A DNA stretch of 64,000 nt from Protopterus annectens (Eukaryota; Chordata; Ceratodontiformes; Protopteridae), in assembly GCF_019279795.1 (NCBI RefSeq), contig NC_056733.1, positions 1,119,993,407 to 1,120,057,406 on the forward strand, read 5' to 3'. The notes beneath the pieces are model-generated. The model saw only the letters and a program-made list of their open reading frames with translations, searched no databases and was not told where the DNA came from. A program made the position numbers and the translations under genes. Shown here piece after piece: positions 56,880-64,000 of the stretch; the first letter of the stretch is position 1; each line of letters starts with the position of its first letter.

Positions 56880-59595
56880 TATCCCTGTTACAGTGGCGGT
56901 CATGTACAGACTGTTATCCCTGTTACAGTGGAGGCCATGTACAGGCTGCTAACCCTGTTACAGTGATGGTCATGTACATGCTGCTACCCTTGTTACCATG
57001 AGGGTCATGTACAGGCTGCAACCCCATTACAGGGAGGGTCATGTACAGGCTGCTAACCCTGTTACAGTGGGGGAGTCATGTATAGGTTGCTAACCCTGTT
57101 ACAGTTGGGGTCATGTACAGGCTGCTAACCCTGTTATAGTGGGGGGTCATGTAAAGGCTGCCAACCCCTGTTACAGTGGGGTTCACATATAGGCTGCTAC
57201 CCCTGTCAAAGTGGTGGCCATGTACTGGCTGCTACCCCTATTACAGTGAGGGTCATGTACAGGCTGCTACCCATGTTACAGTGGTGAGCATGTGCAGGCT
57301 GCTACCCCTATTACAGTGAGGGTCATATACAAGCTGCTACCCATGTTACAGTGGTGGAAATGTACAGGTTGCTACCCTTGCTGCAGTAGGGATCATGTAC
57401 AGGTCACTAACCCCGCTATATTGGGGGCCATGTACAGACTGCTACCCCATTACAGTGGGGGCCACACACAGGCTGATACTGCTGTTACAGTGGGGATCAT
57501 GTACAGGCTGCTACCCTTGTTACAGTAGGCACAGTGCACAGGCTGCTAACCTTGTTATAGTGGGGGTCATATACAGGCTGCTACCCCTGTTACAGTGTGG
57601 CCATATACAAGCTGCTAACCCTGTTACAGTGAGGGTCATGTACAGGCTATTACCCTTGTTACAGTGAGGGTCATGTACAGGCTGCTACCCCTGTTACAGT
57701 GGGGACCATGCAAAGGATGCAGACCTCTGTTACTGTGAGGGCCACGTGCAGTCTGCCACCACTGTTACAGTGTGGCCATGTACAGGCTACTACCATGTTT
57801 CAATAGGGACCATGTACAGGCTGTCAAACCCTGTCACAGTGGAGGCCATGTACAGGTTGCTACCCCTGTTACAGTGAGGGTCATATACAGCTGCTACCTC
57901 TGTTACAGTGAGGGTCATGTACAGGCTGCTACCCCGTTACAGTGAGGGTATTATACAGGCTGCTAACCCTGTTACAGTGGGGGTCATGTACAGGTGGACG
58001 GTATTATACAGGCTGCTAACCCTGTTACAGTGGGGTTCCTGTATAGGCTGCTGACCCCTGTTACAGTGGGGCTCACATACAGACTGCTGACCCCTGTTAC
58101 AGTGGGGGCCACAAACAGGCTACTACCTCTGTTACAGTGGGGGTCATGTACAGGTGGATGGTATTATACAGGCTGCTAACCCTGTTACAGTGGGGTTCAC
58201 ATACAGGCTGCTGACCCCTGTTACAGTGAAGGCCACATACAGGCTGCTGACCCCTGTTACAGTGGGGGCCGCAAACAGACTGCTACCCCTGTTACAGTGG
58301 TGGCCATGTATAGGCTGCTACCCTTGTTTCAGTGTGGGCCATGTACAGGCTGTAAACCCTGTTACAGTGGAGGCCATGTACAGGTAGCTAACCCTGTTAC
58401 AGTGGGGGTCATGTACAGGTTGCTGACCCTTGTTGCAGTGGGGGTCACATACAGGCTGCTACCCCTCTTACAGCGGAAGCCATGTACAGGCTGCTTCCCC
58501 TGTTACAGTGAGAGTCATGTACAGGCTGCTAACCCTTTAATAGTAGGGGTCATGTACAGTCTGATGACCCGTGTTATAGTGGAAGGTCAAATACAGGCTG
58601 CAACCCCTGTTACAGTGGTGGCCATCTACAGGCTGCTACCCCAATTACAGTGAGGGTCATGTACAGGCTGCTACCCTTGTCTCAGTGGAGACCATGTATA
58701 GGCTGCTACCCCTATTACAGTGAGGGTCATGTACAGGTTGCTACCCATGTTACAGTGGGGGACTCATACAGGCTGCCACTCCTGTTACAATGGGAGCCAT
58801 GTAGAGACTGCTACCCTTGTTACAGTGGGGGGCAGGTACAGGCTGCTGCCCCTGTGACAATGGGGGTCATGTACAGGCTGCTAACCCCTGTTACAGTGGG
58901 GGTCATGTACAGGCTGCTAACCCCTGTTACAGTGGGGGCCATGAACACTGCTGTCCTTGTTACAGAGGGGGCCATTTACAGGTTGCTAACCCTGTTACAG
59001 TGGGGGCCATATACAGGTTGTTAACTCCTGTTGCAGTGGTTGCCATGTACAAACTGCTGCCCTTGTTACAGTGGGGGCCATTTACAGGCTGCTACCCCTG
59101 TTACAGTGGCAGCCATGTACAGGTTGCTAACCCTGTTACAGTGAGGACCATATACAGATTGCTAACTGCTGTTACAGTGAGGGTTGTGTACAGGTTGCTT
59201 CCCTTGTTACAGTGGGGGCCAGGTACAGGCTGCTGCCCCTGTGACAATGGGGGTCATGTACAGGCTGCTAACCCCTGTTACAGTGGGGGCCATGTACAAA
59301 CTGCTGGCCTTGTTACAGTGGGGGCCATTTACAGGTTGTTAACCCTGTTACAGTGGGGACCATATACAGGTTGTTAACTCCTGTTGCAGTAGTTGCCATG
59401 TACAGGCTGCTACCCCTGTTACAGTGGCAGCCATGTACAGGTTGCTAACCCTGTTACAATGGGGACCATATGCAGATTGCTAACTGCTGTTACAGTGAGG
59501 GTCGTGTACAGGTTGCCACCCCTATTACAGTGGGGGCCATGTTTAGGCTGCTACCCCTGTTACAGTGAGGCCATGTGCAGGCTACCTGTCTTGCA
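56880..59595 (+). repeat. 35/36-bp satellite array, block 4
   Basis: About 75 units, ending near 59595. Local duplications are visible: a segment with ggtcatgtacaggtggacgg (57985) and the near-identical ggtggatgg (58150), and a segment with ggcaggtacaggctgctgcc at 58830 repeated as ggccaggtacaggctgctgc at 59217. Confidence 0.95.
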
Positions 59596-59649
59596 TTTGC
59601 TGAATTGGCAGTTCATGTTGCTTTGGGGAGGGAGAAGGACTGTCTCACA

Positions 59650-62600
59650 CACAAAAATTAGTGTTTGATATACCTGCTTAAGGGAATACAACAGGAAAGT
59701 AATATGGAAGGTAGATGTTATTAGTGTACCTGTAACCCTATATGCACCTGTAACCCTATATGTACCTGTACCATCCTACTTAACTCCTCCCTTTCCATAT
59801 TCCCATTTCATCACTAGACTTAGCATTAAGACCTTTTTCCTCTTCCTTATCTTACTTTATCCAATCTGCTCTTCTTTCTATACTACCCTCCCTCTTTATA
59901 TATTTACTTTATCCTACTGCTCTTTTTTCTATATCCTCCCTCTTTATATATTTATTTTATCCTACTGCTCTTCTTTCTATACCCTCCCTCTTTATATAAT
60001 ATACTTTATCCTACTGCTCTTCTTTCTATACCCTCCCTCTTTATATATTTACTTTATCCTACTGCTCTTCTTTCTGTACCCCCCTCTTTATATAATGTAT
60101 ACCCTCCCTCTTTATGTAATTTACTTTATCCTACTGCTCTTCTTTCTATACCCTCCATCTTTATATCATTTACTTTATCCTACTGCTCTTCTTTCTGTAC
60201 CCCCCTCTTTATGTAATTTACTTTATCCTACTGCTCTTCTTTCTATACCCTCCCTCTTTATATCATTTACTTTATCCTACTGCTCTTCTTTCTGTACCCT
60301 CCCTCTTTATATATTTACTTTATCCTACTGCTCTTCTTTCTATACCCCCCTCTTTATATATTTACTTTATCCTACTGCTCTTCTTTCTATACCCCCCTCT
60401 TTATATAATTTACTTTATCCTACTGCTCTTCTTTCTATACCCTCCCTCTTTATATATTTACTTTATCCTACTGCTCTTCTTTCTATACCCTCCCTCTTTA
60501 TATAATTTACTTTATCCTACTGCTCTTCTTTCTATACCCTCCCTCTTTATATAATTTACTTTATCCTACTGCTCTTCTTTCTATACCCTCCCTCTTTATA
60601 TAATTTACTTTATCCTACTGCTCTTCTTTCTATACCCTCCCTCTTTATATAATTTACTTTATCCTACTGCTCTTCTTTCTATACCCTCCCTCTTTATATA
60701 ATTTACTTTATCCTACTGCTCTTCTTTCTATACCCTCCTCTTTATATAATTTACTTTATCCTACTGCTCTTCTTTCTATACCCCCCTCTTTATATAATTT
60801 ACTTTATCCTACTGCTCTTCTTTCTATACCCTCCCTCTTTATATAATTTACTTTATCCTACTGCTCTTCTTTCTATACCCTCCCTCTTTATATAATTTAA
60901 TTTATCCTACTGCTCTTCTTTCTATACCCTCCCTCTTTATATAATTTACTTTATCCTACTGCTCTTCTTTCTATACCCTCCCTCTTTATATAATTTACTT
61001 TATCCTACTGCTCTTCTTTCTATACCCTCCCTCTTTATATAATTTACTTTATCCTACTGCTCTTCTTTCTATACCCTCCTCTTTATATATTTACTTTATC
61101 CTACTGCTCTTCTTTCTATACCCTCCCTCTTTATATAATTTACTTTATCCTACTGCTCTTCTTTCTATACCCTCATATTTATATATTTACTTTATCCTAC
61201 TGCTCTTCTTTCTATACCCTCCCTCTTTATATATTTACTTTATCCTACTGCTCTTCTTTCTATACCCTCCCTCTTTATATATTTACTTTATCCTACTGCT
61301 CTTCTTTCTATACCCTCTTTATATATTTACTTTATCCTACTGCTCTTCTTTCTATACCCTCCCTCTTTATATAATTTACTTTATCCTACTGCTCTTCTTT
61401 CTATACCCTCCCTCTTTATATAATTTACTTTATCCTACTGCTCTTCTTTCTATACCCTGCCTCTTTATATATTTACTTTATCCTACTGATCTTCTTTCTG
61501 TACTCCGCCTCTTTATATAATTTACTTTATCCTACTGCTCTTCTTTCTATACCCTCCCTCTTTATATATTTACTTTATCCTACCGATCATCTTTCTATAC
61601 CCTCCCTCTTTATATAATTTACTTTATCCTACTGCTCTTCTTTCTATACCCTCCTCTTTATATAAGTTACTTTATCCTACTGCTCTTCTTTCTATACCCT
61701 CCCTCTTTATATAATTTACTTTATCCTACTGCTCTTCTTTCTATACCCTCCTCTTTATATATTTACTTTATCCTACTGCTCTTCTTTCTATACCCTCCTC
61801 TTTATATATTTACTTTATCCTACTGCTCTTTTTTCTGTATCCTCCCTCTTTATATATTTACTTTATCCTACTGCTCTTCATTATATACCCTCCCTCTTTA
61901 TATAATTTACTTTATCCTACTGCTCTTCTTTCTATACCCCCCTCTTTATATAGTTTACTTTATCCTACTGCTCTTCTTTCTATACCCTCCCTCTTTATAT
62001 ATTTACTTTATCCTACTGCTCTTCTTTCTATACCCTCCCTCTTTATATCATTTACTTTATCCTACTGCTCTTCTTTCTATACCCTCCCTCTTTATATCAT
62101 TTACTTTATCCTACTGCTCTTCTTTCTATACCCTCCCTCTTTATATCATTTACTTTATCCTACTGCTCTTCTTTCTACACCCACCTCTTTATATAATTTA
62201 CTTTATCCTACTGCTCATCTTTCTATACCCTCCCTCTTTATATATTTACTTTATCCTACTGCTCTTCTTTCTATACCCTCCCTCTTTATATATTTACTTT
62301 ATCCTACTGCTCTTCATTCTATACCCTCCCTCTTTATATAATTTACTTTATCCTACTGCTCTTCTTTCTATACCCTCCCTCTTTATATCATTTACTTTAT
62401 CCTACTGCTCTTCATTCTATACCCTCCCTCTTTATATCATTTATTTTATCCTACTGCTCTTCTTTCTATACCCTCCTCTTTATATCATTTACTTTATCCT
62501 ACTGCTCTTCTTTCTATACCCTCCCTCTTTATATATTTACTTTATCCTACTGCTCTTCTTTCTATACCCTCCATCTTTATATATTTACTTTATCCTACTG

Positions 62601-63250
62601 CTCTTCTTTCTATACCCTCCCTCTTTATATATTTACTTTATCCTACTGCTCTTCTTTCTATACACTCCCTCTTTATATATTTACTTTATCCTACTGCTCT
62701 TCTTTCTATACCCTCCCTCTTTATATATTTACTTTATCCTACTGCTCTTCTTTCTATACCCTCCCTCTTTATATATTTACTTTATCCTAGTGCTCTTCTT
62801 TCTATACCCTCCCTCTTTATATAATTTACTTTATCCTACTGCTCTTCTTTCTATACCCTCCCTCTTTATATAATTTACTTTATCCTACTGCTCTTCTTTC
62901 TATACTCTTCCGCTTTATATAGTCTACTTTATCCTACCGCTCTTCTTTTTTTCTCCTCCCTCTAGATCACTTCATTCCTCCTCTACTCCTATCTTCTTTT
63001 GCACTTTCCTTCTTCTGACCTTGTATACAGCTATGTACTATTCTTTGGATTACATTTATTTTTCTTATCCATTGTATCCATAAGTTTGTTTTGCTCTTTA
63101 TATTGTTAACTTGTCTCTATTTGTATGTATTTGTATGTTTTGTTTGGGGCTTTTCCTCTCGGGTCTCCACTGAAAATGGGTAATTTGTTACCCAGTTGGA
63201 CTAACCCGGTTAACAAATGTGAAATAAATAAAATAAATAAATAAATAAAA
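59650..63250 (+). mobile_element. LINE-B 3' region with expanded UTR
   Basis: The end (63145-63250) is a typical LINE-B terminal block: gggcttttcctctcgggtct, ccactgaaaa, a 7-bp stem hairpin (tgggtaa / ttaccca), agttggactaacccggttaa and a long AAATA tail. Upstream, 59770-59880 and 62950-63140 are pyrimidine-rich UTR, and between them lies the 49-bp minisatellite. No coding part is left; the 5' limit is approximate. Confidence 0.75.
59880..62945 (+). repeat. 49-bp minisatellite (about 63 copies) inside a LINE-B 3' UTR
   Basis: Consensus unit of 49 bp with tttactttatcctactgctc, ttctttctataccctccc and tctttatataa; common variants are 1-3 bp shorter at the C run or the TATA run. Units are very similar, which indicates recent expansion or ongoing homogenisation. 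Frames here are by-products of the repeat. Confidence 0.95.
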
Positions 63251-64000
63251 TGCACTTTATGTGTACGGCACTTACTGGTGTACAGGAACTGTAATTAGTA
63301 GGGATTCAGCAGCAGTAGAGACACAGGCCTGACATACATCTCTGTGTAGGTACATAAGACAGGCTGTAGCAGGAACTCACCTGTTCCTCTTACACAGAAA
63401 GTTAAATGCTATCTCCCTTTTATATTTATGGGGTTAAACAAGGTTTTGCCAGTATCTAACTGTGTTATACCTGTGCGTAGCTGTACTTAGAATATGCCCA
63501 TGGATACACCTGTGTGCTGTGAAACCCATGGTCTAGGTAAGGTTGGTCAGTGGCAATCATAACATGAATAGGTATCCGTAGTGGAATATTGTAGAAGGCC
63601 AATACGTTTGGACACTATGCTTAGTCCTCAATTCAAATTTGTTCTGTTATTTATTCATTGGGGTGTTTACTACAGTACAAGTTGGACAACATACTGATAT
63701 GGAATCTCTTTATAGGCTTAGTTCAGTCATTTAGCAATGTTTGTACCTTTAAACAGTTATGTCTTTATAAAGTTAATTAGGACATCTTAGGAGGAGCAAT
63801 GCTAAATCTGACGGCAAAATAAATCATATCAATATGCACATATCATAGCAGCTGATAGGTATGCTTAAACCTATATGCACTTTGAACATTACCAGTTTGT
63901 CTACCTGCATCCTTTTTGGGATATGAAAGGTAAGCTAAAAACAGCAGGAAAAAAAAAAGATATGTGAATTACAGAGCATGCTCATTACAAATGACAGGCG
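63251..64000. other. Unrecognised sequence at the right edge
   Basis: Unrecognised A/T-rich sequence; no gene or repeat identified. Confidence 0.4.

Noticed and set aside
33405-59595. Many plus-strand frames of 60-250 codons with repeating YRLLPLLQ or CTGCYPCYS peptides
   Set aside because: They are translations of the 35/36-bp satellite in all frames. Frames switch with each change of unit length and there is no start context or domain.
60095-60505. 136-codon plus-strand frame near the right end
   Set aside because: It lies entirely within the 49-bp minisatellite.

Overview
This is a repeat-dominated piece of a eukaryotic nuclear genome, almost certainly from a vertebrate with a large genome. 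The retroelement mix (CR1-like, Jockey-superfamily and RTE LINEs, Penelope-like elements, a Harbinger transposon, a tRNA SINE), strong CpG depletion and long CA/TA microsatellites fit a lungfish, salamander or caecilian best. The organism is an inference. I found no host protein-coding gene, rRNA or functional tRNA gene. Most long open frames lie in satellites or microsatellites, or are mobile-element remains.

Layout. 1-8 kb: CA/TG-rich sequence holding a ~230-bp tandem repeat (3.4-4.3 and 7.2-8.0 kb) split by a 5'-truncated CR1-like LINE on the minus strand. 8-15.6 kb: mostly unrecognised sequence around a PIF/Harbinger transposase broken by a single stop codon (11161-12420, minus), with hairpins upstream of it. 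15.6-24.8 kb: a Jockey-superfamily LINE (here called LINE-B) with a 57-bp minisatellite in its 3' UTR, a 285-bp short element, a degenerate RTE LINE, a 59-bp minisatellite and two ~390-bp fold-back elements. 25-28.3 kb: another LINE-B end and a second RTE copy broken by three later insertions (a Penelope-like element, the 285-bp element, a third fold-back element). 28.4-33.4 kb: mostly unrecognised, with a tRNA-derived SINE and a CR1 3' end near 30.6-31.0 kb. 33.4-59.6 kb: one very large 35/36-bp satellite (about 17 kb in total) interrupted by a Penelope-like element, a near full-length CR1-like LINE (43.4-48.6 kb) and a LINE-B copy (54.2-56.9 kb). 59.6-63.25 kb: a LINE-B 3' region whose UTR has expanded into a 49-bp minisatellite of ~60 copies. 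The last 0.75 kb is unrecognised.

Most notable points: (1) three fold-back elements of nearly equal length (384, 388 and 391 bp) share a conserved core and partly conserved ends, but have different inverted arms that match within each element; one has a 12-bp target duplication. (2) Two Penelope-like insertions carry hammerhead-ribozyme-like motifs whose stems differ in sequence yet still pair. (3) The CR1-like LINE keeps a 586-bp tandemly duplicated 5' monomer and an ORF1 esterase with all catalytic motifs. (4) LINE-B 3' ends carry a hairpin whose stem sequence differs between copies, and its 3' UTR has twice grown into a minisatellite. All alignments were made by eye; no database was consulted.
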